This document shows, piece after piece, positions 34,001 through 45,829 of a DNA stretch of 64,000 nt. The stretch lies in the NCBI RefSeq assembly GCF_019279795.1, contig NC_056733.1:1425416812-1425480811 (forward strand), given 5' to 3'. The notes below the pieces were generated by a model. That model had not been told where the DNA came from and ran no database searches. It saw only the letters and a list, made by a program, of their open reading frames with translations. Source of the DNA: Protopterus annectens. Lineage: Eukaryota > Chordata > Ceratodontiformes > Protopteridae. Both the position numbers and the translations under genes were made by a program. Each line of letters opens with the position of its first letter. Position 1 is the stretch's first letter.

Positions 34001-34289
34001 CACTCTGCACTCTAAGATGCCAAGAGGTAGACTAAAAAAATCCAAATCACTTCAGGATGCTGGGCCCAAGGTCGTCACCTATGTAGCCAAAATCAGAGTG
34101 AGGCTGTACATCTTTTCCAATCCCTAACATCACCTATCTCCTCCCATTTCCCTGCTCACTCTGCTACATCCATGCCCATTTTGTGATGCAAACGATCACA
34201 TCAAGCAGGAGGGATGTCTTCTTTCCCTGATACCAGAGCCAAACACACAGCATTAGTAATGCTTTTCCTTTAGAAATGCAGACCTCAGC

Positions 34290-34430
34290 TGGAGTTTTAA
34301 CAAACTCCAGCATTCCGTTTGTTTTGCTAAACAGAATACCGGAAATTGCACAGTGTTTTATGGACTTCCAGACAATCATTCTAATTTCCTGATAATCTAA
34401 AAAAAATCCAGATAAGTGGCAACCCTAGAT
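34290..34430 (-). mobile_element. Possible DNA-transposon end (agtggcaaccctag)
   Basis: An inverted pair ctggagttttaacaaactccag is at 34290-34311. The segment ends with ccagataagtggcaaccct, the complement of the motif at 26394-26408. Weak; no second end was found. Confidence 0.3.
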
Positions 34431-34654
34431 GAACCCCATGTGGGAAGAATGTGGTAAAACACATAAAAATATTTAAAAACTGTATATAGGGTCCCTGAGT
34501 GGTGTTAAAATTAAAAAAAAAAAAAAATCAAACCATGATGAAATAATTTTTTTCAGGTTTTGGTTGTGGGTCTCCTTTAACTGCTTACTCATTTGTAGAT
34601 ACTGACCAAGAGTATTATTAGTGGCATTATTTTCTGGCTGTCAATTGACTTGCC

Positions 34655-34895
34655 TTTGTTGTTGTTGTTGTTGTCTCTTTTGGCTTTTCCCGGTTAGGGG
34701 TCGCCACAGCGGAACTCCAGTTTGCTAATGTTTGGTAGTGGATTTTTACATGCCGAGTTACCAGCCCTGACGCACAAGCTTCAACGAAGGCACGTCCATT
34801 CACGCATGTCTCCACGCAGAAGACACTCTAGCTGAGAATCGATCATGACAACGTCTTGCTGTAAGGCGACAATGCTACCGCAGCACCACTACCGC
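34655..34895 (-). repeat. Full-length V-type SINE, antisense
   Basis: Reads from a (TTG)n tail (complement of (CAA)n) through ttcccggttaggggtcgcc to a tRNA-like head (taccgcagcaccactaccgc) at its 5' end. It matches 30751-31014 along its length. The word gccttt occurs at both borders and may be a short target duplication. Confidence 0.8.
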
Positions 34896-35026
34896 CTTTA
34901 ATCCTACTAAATTTTTTAGTGAACTGTTGCCACTGGGGTGCCAGCTGATAATGGGAGAACAGTAACTGTGGGTCTTGGAATTATATAGCATAATTAAATA
35001 GTTAAGTTGGAACTGCCATCTGCCCG

Positions 35027-35210
35027 CATACTTCTCAACCTCTGAGTGCAAGAAATTTGGACAAAGCCTGACATAATGGGGAAAAAAGACCCAAAATAGG
35101 GGCAAAATTTAAATATTGCTCTTTTTAATTTATAAAGTTACTAAAATAACAGGGTTTGCGTTAACATGCATTATATGAAGGATTTGAAGTTTGAATTGGA
35201 CCATACGTAA
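35027..35210 (+). mobile_element. 3'-truncated MITE copy
   Basis: Starts catacttctcaacctctgag and follows the family through ggcaaaatttaaatattgct and gggtttgcgttaacatgc before similarity is lost at about 35210. Confidence 0.65.
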
Positions 35211-35579
35211 ATCAGATTCCTTTATATTATATGCAAACTTATGGTCTCTTATAAAGCAATCTTGTTGCTTCTTGAAATTATTTAAATCAACAGATTCTCT
35301 AATATAAAGTGGTATCTAGTTTCTCAGTCTGGGGATTGACTGACTTCTAAAGTCACCTCTTTTCCTAGTTCTATTCAGATTAACAATATATTGAGAAACT
35401 CTATATCGTATATTACTAGACTTTACTCTTAAAATAAGTTTTAAATTTGGATCTTAATTCATCACCTTTGATGGTCCTGTAAGCTAGGCACTGTTTTTCT
35501 CTAATGATTTGGTATAAAATCCTGAACAGATTCGAGTGTTTGAATTGCTGAACTACAAGAGCAAATAACAGAATATACA

Positions 35580-36115
35580 CATACCTCTCAACCTCTTAGA
35601 TCAAAAATCTGGACAAAGCATAAAAAGGGGGGACAAAGTCCTAAAAATAGGAAAACTTTTTAAATATTGCTCTTACAAACTTGATAGAATAACAGATTTT
35701 GCATTAGCATGAATTTTCTGAGGGTATGAAGTTGTTGTTGTGTCTTTCAGTTTTTCCTGGTTAGGGGACACCACAGTGGAACTCCAGTCCGCTAATGATT
35801 GGCAGTTGATTTTTATGTGCTGAGTTGCCAGCCCTAACGCACAACCTTCAAGGAAGGTACGCCCATTCACGCATGTCTCCACGCAGAAGATGCTCTAGCT
35901 GAGAGTCGAACCAGTCAGCTTCTTACTGTGAGGCGACAACGCTACCGCAGCACCACCACTGAATCTTAAATGTCTGTCATTATTTTCTGACTTCAACCCT
36001 CAATGATTTTCTAACAATTTTCCAGAAAAAACAAAACAATTTTATGAGAAACAGACCAAAAATATGAGGTAAAAATATGGACCTTCGGCAAAATTGTGTA
36101 CAGTTGAGGGGTATG
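35580..36115 (+). mobile_element. MITE copy split by a SINE
   Basis: Begins catacctctcaacctcttag and ends cagttgaggggtatg, the inverted ends of the family. The SINE at 35731-35960 accounts for the extra length over the usual ~290 bp; the MITE sequence resumes at aatcttaaatgtctgtc. Confidence 0.75.
35731..35960 (-). repeat. V-type SINE inserted in a MITE, antisense
   Basis: (TTG)n tail, then cctggttaggggacaccaca and ggaactccagtccgctaatg, and at the far end the tRNA-like head (gctaccgcagcaccaccac). It shares its whole length with 34655-34895 and 30751-31014. Confidence 0.8.
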
Positions 36116-36195
36116 CATATACAATAATCCCAAGCTGATTGTACCAACAACTATTTCCCATTCTCTGAGATCCAGTAGTCTCAGTATATACATAC

Positions 36196-36311
<116 letters not shown>

Positions 36312-36564
36312 TTAGCAGGGGGTTAGGGGTACACTTCTCCTTATCAGGGAGTATAGGGAGGCAAAGCTTCCTTGCAAAAATGGTTAAAAGGTGTAACAGT
36401 GAGTTTTGCAATTTGCTCTTTTCTGTCGGAATTGCAGTTTATTTCCCCAAGTGTCAGGACTAGAATTAACAGATCTCACATTTCTGTTAGAAATCAGTGT
36501 CACTGATAACAAAGAAATGCCCAGCACTGTTCTTGCTTCGAAAGACATGACAAGTGGCTATGAT

Positions 36565-36711
36565 TCACAAAATAACATCCACAGAAGGCACTCCAGTCAA
36601 AGAAATATTTATTTAGCGCTTTCATCCAAAGACTTAATCAGAATAAAATGATAAAATGTCAACCAAATATTTCTTTGACCCAAGTGCCTTCAGGTGGATG
36701 TTATTTTGTGA
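36565..36711. repeat. Foldback element with ~46-bp arms
   Basis: Arm 36565-36610 (tcacaaaataacatcca to aagaaatattt) is inverted at 36665-36711 with few mismatches. The 54-base loop contains agcgctttcatccaaagac, related to the module at 28985-29130. No coding capacity. Confidence 0.65.
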
Positions 36712-37259
36712 AATTTTATTTTATACATCCTTTAGGTTTAGTGGCTATGATTATTGTTACCCTAGTGATTCTGCAAGCTATGGTGCATATTACTTACATT
36801 TCACTTTGTTGTTAAATTCAGTATCAGTACTTACACAATTTCTTTCTGACTCTGAAGAAAACAGCAGATATAACTTGATGGTTTACACAAAGTCCATGTT
36901 AGTGATTATGTTCCTAATAAAAAAGTCTCTATAGCTGCAGTTTGATGTTCCTACTAAAGTGATGATATTGCTCTAGTAATAGAAGAACAGCATGAATGGA
37001 ATAACCTTCGCTGACATTTCTGGTGTAAAACTATAAGGAGCTAAATTAAACTTAACTAATACTACTGTTAATGCAAAGCTAATTTACCAGAAGTCTGATG
37101 AAGCATTAATGCCTTCATTAAAAGGAAATTTACAGTACTTAGCACTATATAAAAATATGACAGCTCTTCTTTAGTTGAATTGTCAGACAAGAAATATGCA
37201 GGCGATATTGTAGGTTTTAAAAACAGTTCTAGCACATTTAGTGGGTAATAAACTAGGGA

Positions 37260-37420
37260 ACTGCCATAAACCCAGTTGTAAAATGACATACTCAGGACTG
37301 CAGTACCCCACCCCCTTGAAATACAACACACGATCAGCAATCTATCTTTATGCTGTGGGACTAGAACCCAAAGCTTTCAGTAGGCAAAGGCAAGCCTACA
37401 ATCTGTTGTGCTACTCACAC
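37260..37420 (-). repeat. tRNA-derived SINE, antisense
   Basis: On the minus strand gtagcacaacagattgtagg and gggttctagtcccac have box A- and box B-like sequence at tRNA spacing. The body beyond the head is not one I can name. Confidence 0.5.
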
Positions 37421-37727
37421 TGTTTTTGAACTCTATACCACAATAGTGATACCATTTGCTAAACAAAACAGTTGCACATTGTAAACAGACAACATGAACA
37501 GCAGTAAACACCTCTTCCCTTGAAGCTCACAGTTCCTTGAAAATGTACTTGAAACTCATTTCCTTGAAAAAATGCACCTGAAACTCAGTTCCCTGAGAAG
37601 TGCAGCTTGGTAGTTTGGGTAGAGGATTCAGGCTCTTGTTTCCTGTAACTAAGATACAAGGTTTGAGCTTAAGCAAATTACTAACCACCTGCTATCCTTA
37701 ACTAGGGCATTTGACTCTCACACACAG

Positions 37728-38004
37728 ACACCTCTACCTCTTAGTGCAAGAAATTTGGACAAAAAACCTAAAATAAATAGGGACAGATTTTAAATATTGC
37801 TCTCATGCACTTAGAAAATTGCTAGAATATCAGGGTCTGGGTTAGTATGCATTTTTCTAAAGTACATGAAGTCTGAAACTCAAATGTCTGTCATTATTTA
37901 GCGAATTCTGTCCTCAATGATTTGCCACAATAAATCTAGAAAACCAAAAATTTTATGAGGAACAGACTAAAAATATGAGTCAAAAATCTGGACAGTTGAG
38001 AGAC
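37728..38004 (+). mobile_element. MITE copy, degenerate ends
   Basis: Starts gacacctctacctcttagtg and ends cagttgagagacacc. The interior matches the family closely, including aatagggacagattttaaat and gtctgaaactcaaatgtctg. Confidence 0.7.
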
Positions 38005-38261
38005 ACCTCCCTCTTTTACACACACATACACACACACCTACCTCTCACTTGTCTGTTAGTGGTCCTCATTTCAAATGTCTTCTGGCATTCAAAATCTGTG
38101 TGCATGGGAAAGACAAAGATGTAAACAGCAGGTCGCACAGACACAGAAGAGGAAAACAGGTTGCACACACCTATCTCATCTGTACAACCAGACGCAAAGG
38201 ACATTCTTCTTAAAGAACACCCTTAAAAAAAGTATTTTGTTTTTAAATTAAAAAAAGTAAA

Positions 38262-38345
38262 TCTCCCAGCCAGCAGGGGCCCTCTCCCTGCCAGTGGGCC
38301 CTAGGCAACTGTCTTGGTTGCCTAGTGCTGGCTCTGGCTCTGGTT
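38262..38345 (-). mobile_element. Possible hAT-type transposon end
   Basis: The sequence ggccctaggcaactgtcttg then gttgcctagtgctggctctg resembles the ends of vertebrate hAT-type MITEs. Only one end is visible, so the call is weak. Confidence 0.35.
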
Positions 38346-38349
38346 GTAA

Positions 38350-39610
38350 GATAATTCCTCTGACATTGGACAGTTTGAGTTGCACTGAATGCTGAATCCA
38401 GAGGATAAATGTCTCTATAATAAACACAAATTTTAGTTTATGTTCTCTTACCTCTGCTCCAATGGAGACAATTGGTTAATGTGCACCCACTAATGCATGA
38501 TCTTTGACCTCTTTAGTCTCTTTCCTGTTGTTCTTCACTGTATTGGTTTGATACTTTTTATTTGTGAGTGTTTACTCTTCTAGCCTTACTGCAATTACAA
38601 CCCCTACTCCATCCTTCCTCTCCTCACATCCTCTTCCACCTATACCTATACATACTTGCAAAGTTGGTAATCAGTAATTTGTAAGATATTCCTTCTCTCT
38701 CTCTCTCTCTTAGTTGACCATTCCAAAACACAGATCTTTCCCTGGGTAATTAAGTTACACCAGTTATTGTACTGCATAAACTTCAAAGTTTGCTTCTATA
38801 GATTGGTTTTGCATTGTTTAATACTCACGTTACCTTTAATAGGGAAATTGTAGCAATTCCTATATGAGTTTCTCTCCATATTAATTAATTATAACAATAA
38901 TTCTCTCTCTTTTAGGAATTGGTGACTGCATTTCCTATTTCTCATATTAAAACTGGACTCACTGTTTTCATTACTAAACAATGTGAATGCTATACATGGT
39001 ATTTCTTCCTTCTGCAACACATTCATTCCACTGACTTTCAAGGCTGTTTCTCCCGCTCATTATTCTTTCTTTCCATTACTTCCCCTTTCACATTTTCCCA
39101 CCCTCCTCTGTCTTGCCTTGAACCCTTATTAGTTTTCTATTTCTACCCTTTACTCTCTTTACTGTAAGCATCTGCTTTTATAATGTCTTAACTGCTCCCC
39201 GTTTTCCTCTTTCAGGGTGTAAATGCAACTACTGCAGAGGAAACCCTAGGTGAAATTCATAAAATTTACCATAAGTTTTACATGATTTGTACATCTTGTG
39301 GTAACCTTTTTCACTTCAGAGGTAGCCTTAACATGATTATTCAACATAAAGACATACAACACCAAGTTGGGCTGTTTCTGTGGTTGTGCTGTATGCTAAT
39401 AAGGCAGTCCAGGGAAGAGGCACATGCTAATTAGCTATGTGCCCCCCAACAGAGTCTATGCAATCACTCATCCATGTAGATTAGCACGGCTGCTTCTTGC
39501 AGTTCATGGTAGTGAACACAGCCATATGTCCGTGGTCAGCCATCATGTTAGAGGTAAGTACTGGGGAGTGTACTGGTAAGGTAGGATAGTAGGTGTTTAC
39601 ACCCCCCTCT
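38350..39610. other. AT- and CT-rich stretch, no gene
   Basis: Includes a short (CT)n at 38695-38710. No coding region or repeat can be supported. A CR1-like LINE begins at about 39615. Confidence 0.35.
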
Positions 39611-39614
39611 CAAC

Positions 39615-41330
39615 CTTCCCTCAGGAAATATCATCAAATATAACTCCTCCTACTATCACTAGGGAACAGGTCCTTAATGCTCTCTGTAAGACCAAGAACA
39701 CTTCATCAATGGGCCTAGACAATATCCCAGGATGCCTTCTAAATAGCATGAAACATGACTTATCAGAGCCTCTGGAATTACTATTTAACTGTAGCCTCCA
39801 AACAGGTTTCATGCCTCATGAATGGAGCAAGGCAACAGTCGTCCCTCGGCACAAAGGTGGCCCATCTACAGACCCTGGAAACTACAGACCCATAAGTCTG
39901 ACTAGTCTTATATGTAAAGCCATGGAAACAATTATCATGGATATGATCAATAGAAATATAGTAGACCTCCAGATAATGGACCCAACCCAGTTTGGTTTTG
40001 TCAAGTACAGATCATGCCTACTCAACCTGGTGGACTTCTTTGAGAAGGTCACCAAAGCAATGGATGAGGTCAAAACCATTTACACTGCCTACCTTGACTT
40101 GGCCAAGGCATTTGACACAATACCCCACTTGGGCATTGTTGACAAACTCAAGAAGTTAGGTACAAACTCATATGCCACCCAGTGGATAGCCAACTGGCTC
40201 ACAGACAGAACCCAGGAAGTTAGAATTGGGGAATCCACCTCTACAAAGAGGCCAGTCACAAGTGGAGTCCCTCAGGGATCAGTCCTTGGACTGCTCCTTT
40301 TCAACATTTACTTCTCAGAAGTCAAGGCCAATGTCAGTGATCTCTGGCTGACTAAATTAACAGATGATTGCAAATTAGGAGCTGTCATTGAATCTCACAC
40401 TCACAAGAATGTTCTCCAGGAGGGGCTGACACAGACAAACAACTGGTGTCAGAGCCATGGACTAAAACTAAATGCCAAGGAATGCATAATAGTATCCTTT
40501 GGGAAGTCATCCATTCTTGGTAACTATCATATTGACAACACACCCAGTAGTCAGGAACTTAGGAACACACATAGATAGAAATCTAGCCTTTGACCAGCAT
40601 GTGTCTACAGTGGTGAGGAAATCATTCTATGTTGCACAACTTATAAACAAAGGTATGGCATATAAGTCCAAGGAAGTCATTGTTCCACTGTATTCAGCAT
40701 TCATCAGACCTATCATTGAGTACAGTGCCCCCTTTGATATGTACCTAACCAGGCATATCCAACAACTGGAACGTCCACAGAGGTTCTTCATTAAAAGAAT
40801 ACAGAGCGTAAGTAAAATGTCCTATGCAGATCACCTCAAGGCCCTATCACTATATTCTGTCTCCTACAAGCTTTTGTGGGGAGATCTATGTCTGACATAC
40901 AGGGCATTGCCAGACCCCACTCTGATGGAGCTCCTGCATATCCACAAAACAAACAGCACCAGAATTACCCATTCTAAAGACTTAAACCTTGCCTGTGACA
41001 TAAATAGGACCTGCTGGAGAGACAGTAAGTATCCCAGAGACTATCGCGTCTATGGAACAGGCTCCACATCCATGTGAAGCAGAGTTCCTCCCTAACCAAA
41101 TTCAAATGCAACTTGGACAATTGGATGGGAAACCGGAAATCCATCCCTGGTTTGGCACCTATGACTCTAATGGACACAGGTAACCTGTAAATGGTTCATC
41201 TCCCAGGCCCATGCTTACACTTATCAAGGGTATCTGAACTTGCCAGAGATTTGGGATGCATGGCTAGGCTTAAAAAGGCCCTTGTGGTCATTAGCCTAGT
41301 AAACACCTATGAACGTATGAATCTATGAAC
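39615..41330 (+). pseudogene. CR1-like LINE, 5'-truncated, RT domain and 3' tail
   Basis: An open frame from about 39625 to 40578 covers the RT: KNTSSMGLDNIPGC, HKGGPSTDPGNYRPISLTSL, PTQFGFVKYRSCLLNLVDFF, YLDLAKAFDTIPHLGI (motif A intact), SGVPQGSVLGLLLFNIYFSE (motif B) and KLTDDCKLGAVI (motif C). In motif C the usual FADD is LTDD: both Asp are kept but the two preceding residues changed. A frameshift near 40545 leads to the C-terminal frame ending at 41077, with SFYVAQLINKGMAYKSKEVI and RPIIEYSAPFDMYLTRHIQQ. The 3' end at 41330 shows three 8-bp units of the ctatgaac type, a CR1 hallmark. A (GT)n begins 40 bases further on. Confidence 0.87.
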
Positions 41331-41371
41331 ATGAGTGTGTCTGCCTAGGAGATAGTGGAAGGGGGATAGTG

Positions 41372-41372
<1 letters not shown>

Positions 41373-41467
<95 letters not shown>

Positions 41468-41471
41468 GTGC

Positions 41472-41507
<36 letters not shown>
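41373..41507. repeat. (GT)n microsatellite
   Basis: About 135 bases, interrupted by GC steps near 41462-41474. Confidence 0.97.
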
Positions 41508-41509
<2 letters not shown>

Positions 41510-41879
41510 GTGAATGGATCAATAGCTGTAAGTGCAATCAGGTGGGTAAGTGGCTATGTGTGTGTGTTTGTATGTGCACATAGTTGGGTTGTAGTAGCTG
41601 TCATACTTACACACAGCCCTAGCCTGATGAGCACTGACTACAACAGTGGGTGGGGGGAAAACCAGACACCAGAAATTACTCTTAAGTCTTATGCTGTAAT
41701 GGCACAGAACTATTACATGGATAAGGTGGGGGGGGACACACTAGACACTAGGAATTAATTTAAACTACTTATGGTGTAATGGCATAAGTAGTTGACGGAG
41801 GGGTCATCTACAGATAATGTCCATCCCACTCTATAATCCAGTCTGAAGCCCAATCTGACATGCATCAGCTTCATCATCA

Positions 41880-42545
41880 TCACCATCAACCCCTTTCTTC
41901 CCATTTTCTACATGGGGTCGGGGTGTTGTGTTAACTGATGCCATCTGTCTCTCAATTCAATGCCACACTCCTGCCTTCTTCTGCACTCATGCCTGACTGT
42001 CACAGATCTCTCATACAGTCCATCCACCTCTTTGTTGGACACCCTCAGTTCCTCTTACCTTCTTCCTCTCTGTCCCAAATCTTCTTCACAAGATTGTCTA
42101 CTGCTTTTCTGCACATGTGCATGAACCACTCTGATCTGTTATCTTTGATCTTTTCTGGAATTGGAGCTACTTTGGATTCTGCTCTTATGTACTCATTTCT
42201 TCATTTGTCCCACAGTCTGCATTCTACCACCCTTGATAGGCACTTCATTTCTATCACCTCTAGCTTTCTCATCTGCTCTGCCTTTACTGCCCAGGTTTCT
42301 GTACCATACAGTAGTACTGGTCGCAGCACTGTTTTGTACACATTACTTTTCAGCTTATTTGGCATTCTTCTATCATACACTACACAAGACACTCTGTGCC
42401 AGTTGGCTGCAGCTCCTCTGATTCTAGCTTTGACTTCTTTATTCAGACTTTCCTTTTCCTCAACCACCCACTCCCAGATGTTAGCCTGTTCCACCATTTT
42501 CCCTTCTGTATCAGCTTCATCATTGGCTAATCCAACAACCTTCTT
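41880..42545 (-). pseudogene. RTE-like LINE, ORF2 C-terminus
   Basis: The open minus-strand segment 42201-42497 encodes KARIRGAAANWHRVSCVVYD, RRMPNKLKSNVYKTVLRPVL and LYGTETWAVKAEQMRKLEVI. This is the thumb region after the RT of RTE-like LINEs (VYKTVxRPxLLYGxETW). Further along the strand, DRWHQLTQHPDPM near 41900-41950 fits the terminal DRxxWRxL...DP segment. The catalytic RT is absent, so the copy is 5'-truncated. It belongs to a different LINE clade from the others in the window. Confidence 0.7.
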
Positions 42546-42549
42546 CTGA

Positions 42550-43310
42550 ACCCCTCAAAATTCAAAGCAATGTTTTTTGGCAAGTCCCATAGACTTTCAA
42601 ACTGCCCAAGGAACATTACCATTTCTGACTTAATTAAGTCCATCTCTGAAACTACAACCTCCTAAAAGTTTGTGAGTCTCTGGTGCGATCAATGTCTTAA
42701 CTTTTGTAACCACATATAGCAAACAAGGCATAAATACATTTTCTGCTTTCTGGGCCAAAAAACTCTCCCCTTCCCTCTTTCACCTCTACCTGGTAAGATA
42801 CTGGTAATGGAGTCTTGACACCACTATGCTTCAAAGTGTTTATAAAGCTGATTCATCACTAACTCTGCTTCTCAAGAATGCCATTGTCTCACACTTGAAA
42901 AAGCAAAATGTATCTCAGTTAAACAAAGAGTAAACCTCCTAAATGGGACTTAATTATTTGTTTACACCTTGAAACTTTTGCTCCACTTTTTTGCCAAACT
43001 CCATGAAAAAAATCCTCATACAATGTATGTCAGCTCTCACAAACTGCACCAGGATCCTCCCTCAGGTCTATCAGGCCTACCTTTTCCATAGCTGCTCCTG
43101 CCCCCTCACTGGCATTCATGCCCACCACACTTCAGAAAAAACTACATATTGCCAAAATTTCAGAAATAATCTTATTATTCACCTTCAGTTACTAGCCAAG
43201 TGGTCCTGTCCCCAAACAGAGCGCATCACCTAAATCCATCACTCCTACACTGCCTTTACAGTGTTACCATCCCCACCACCTTTTTCATTTATGTACATAT
43301 GTATGCATGC
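42550..43310. other. Non-coding stretch, nothing recognised
   Basis: Mixed composition; short open frames have no recognisable family. Confidence 0.35.
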
Positions 43311-43313
43311 ATT

Positions 43314-43501
<188 letters not shown>

Positions 43502-44004
43502 TATAGATATATATAGATATAAATATAGAAATATGGAACTTTGATTTTTTTAATGTTATAGTGATGACTTATTTGGAGCTGTACATTTGCACTGTTTATA
43601 CTTTTTCTCATTACAGCTGTGCCTCCAGGTGTATAGTTAACTCCTACTGACCCTCTATTCATCAAATACTGTTTGTTCATATTTGCAGTGATAATTCTAA
43701 AACCATGCTACATACAAGGTATCAGAAAATTTCATCTTAAAACAACATAATGGCAAGCACAGTTGTAATGATATTTGACTTCTGTCTAATGCAGCTAAAG
43801 AGATATTGAATATTATTTGTATACTGTATATTTGTATTGTAATAATTTTCATATTTCTCTAAATATCTATGAACATTCAGGTAACACAGAATGAACTGTG
43901 TAGCCTCATATGAAAGCTCACAGCTGTATGAAGAAAATCCTGCTGGCAGTATGTGTCTTGCTTGAATAGTTACTGAGATATTATAAGCTGTTTATACAAC
44001 ATTA

Positions 44005-45803
44005 CATAGGTTCATAGGTAGGTACTAGGCTAGCCAAAAAGGTAACCTGGCTTTCGCCATCCAAGAAAATTATTTTCCTGTGCTCCTGTCGAGCAGAGCC
44101 ACAGAAGTGATCCCCAGGGTGAATTTCCTATCTCCCATCCAATCATCAAGATTTTTCTTGAAGAGTGCTAATGAGGAGCTTTGTTTGCTATAGATAGATA
44201 GTTTGTTCCAGAATATGAAAAGTCTCTGGGACAGGAATCTATCCCTCCAGCACGTTCTGTTTATTGTGGTGACAAAATTTAGGTCCCTAGAGCGTGTAGC
44301 TCAGAGGGATTGGGATTTCTTTAAGTGGAGCATGTCCAACATCTCAGGGTTTGACATAGCTTTGTATGTTAGGCAGAGATCGCCTCTGAGTAGGCGATAT
44401 GCGACGGAGCAAAGCTGGAGTTTTTTGCGACGGTCTGCATAGGGCATCTGTTTGAGCCTGGTAATCCTCTTTGTGAGGTATTTCTGCGGCCTTTCCAGTT
44501 GTTGTAGATGTCTTGTGAGGTACATACCAAAAGGGGAGTTGTATTTTATAATGGGTCTAATGACTGATGAGTAGAGGGGAACAATGACCTCTTTTTTCCT
44601 GATTGAGAAACCTTTTGTGATGAGGTGTGTTATGTAGAAGGAGTTCCTGACTACTGTGGCGATGTGATTATCAAAGGAGAGACTACTGTCCACCTGTATC
44701 CCAAGGTCTCTTATCACACTTTCAGTGTTAAGTAGACTACCACCTATGTGGTAGTTCATGGGTACAGAGTTTTTACCAAAAGAGATGACAATGCACTTTT
44801 TGGCATTGAGCTTGAGGCCATGGCTTTGACACCAAGCATCTGTCTCAGTGAGGCACTTTTGTAGGATGTCCACATCGTTAGGAGTTTCGATTATGGTTCC
44901 TAGTTTGCAGTCATCTGCGAACTTCATTAGCCAAAGACCTTGTGTGTTAGCCTGTAGTTCAGAGAAGTAGATACCAAACAGGAGAGGCCCCAGAACTGAA
45001 CCCTGTGATACTCCACTTGTCACTGGTCTGAAGTCAGATTTGGAGTCTGCTACTTTCACAGTGTGGGTTCTGTCAGTGAGACAGTTGGCAACCCATCTTG
45101 TGACATAGGGATTTATACCTAATTTAGTGAGTTTATCTATAATTCCAGAGTGGGGGATGGTGTTGAAAGCCTTGGCGAGATCTAGATAGGCTGTGTGAAC
45201 CACCTTACCCTCATCTACGGCTTTGGTGACTGCTTCAAAGAAGTCTCTCAGGTTTAGGAGACATGATCTGCCTTTTACAAACCCGAACTGGGTGGGGTCC
45301 AGAGTTTGGAGATTACCAGTGTCATTGTTTATAAGTTCCATGATGATACGTTCCATAGCCTTGCAGACCAGGCTCATCAGGCTAATGAGGTGGTTGTTCC
45401 TGGGGTCCATGGTGGCTCCCCCTTTGTGGAGTGGGATAACTGATGCTGTGCGCCATTCAGTGGGCACAAAGCCTGAGGTGAGGCTGTGATTGAACATGGT
45501 ACATAGGTGGGGTGCCAGTTCGTTCTGTAGTTTGTGTAGAACGCAGCCTGGGATGTTGTCAGGTCCCATGGATGCTGTGTTCTTGGCTTTGGAGAGTGTG
45601 GTTTTTACCTGTGCAGCTGTGATTACAGGAACTTTGCATTCTTCCAGTATAGAGATGGGCCCCTTAGGAGGTGAGGGGGTAAAGTTAGCACTGAACCTAT
45701 CTGCCAGGATATTGGCAATATCAGTTGGTTCTGTGTATTTAGTGCCATTGTGCTGTAACTCAGAGCAGATCCGAGTGTTGCTATTCAAATTCTTATTTAT
45801 CAT
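44005..45803 (-). pseudogene. CR1-like LINE with a 500-codon open RT frame, 5'-truncated
   Basis: This is the longest uninterrupted frame in the window (minus strand, 45803 to 44301). It begins in the linker before RT (ELQHNGTKYTEPTDIANILA) and holds KNTASMGPDNIPGC near residue 75, LHKGGATMDPRNNHLISL near 125, DPTQFGFVKGRSCLLNL near 170, YLDLAKAFNTIPH near 206-218 (motif A), VSQGSVLGPLLFGIYF near 265-280 (motif B, canonical VPQGS changed to VSQGS) and KFADDCKLG near 294-302 (motif C intact). The thumb and C-terminal region continue to residue 500. The 3' tail ends at 44005 in the family motif. The 5' truncation removes endonuclease and ORF1, so it is not a full gene, but the intact frame marks it as the youngest LINE insertion here. 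Confidence 0.88.
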
Positions 45804-45829
45804 AATTAATATTCATTCCTTTTTTTTAC

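Noticed and set aside
41938..42549. 203-residue plus-strand frame rich in Ser, Leu and Phe
   Set aside because: It is the complement of an RTE-like LINE C-terminus whose minus-strand product has recognisable motifs.
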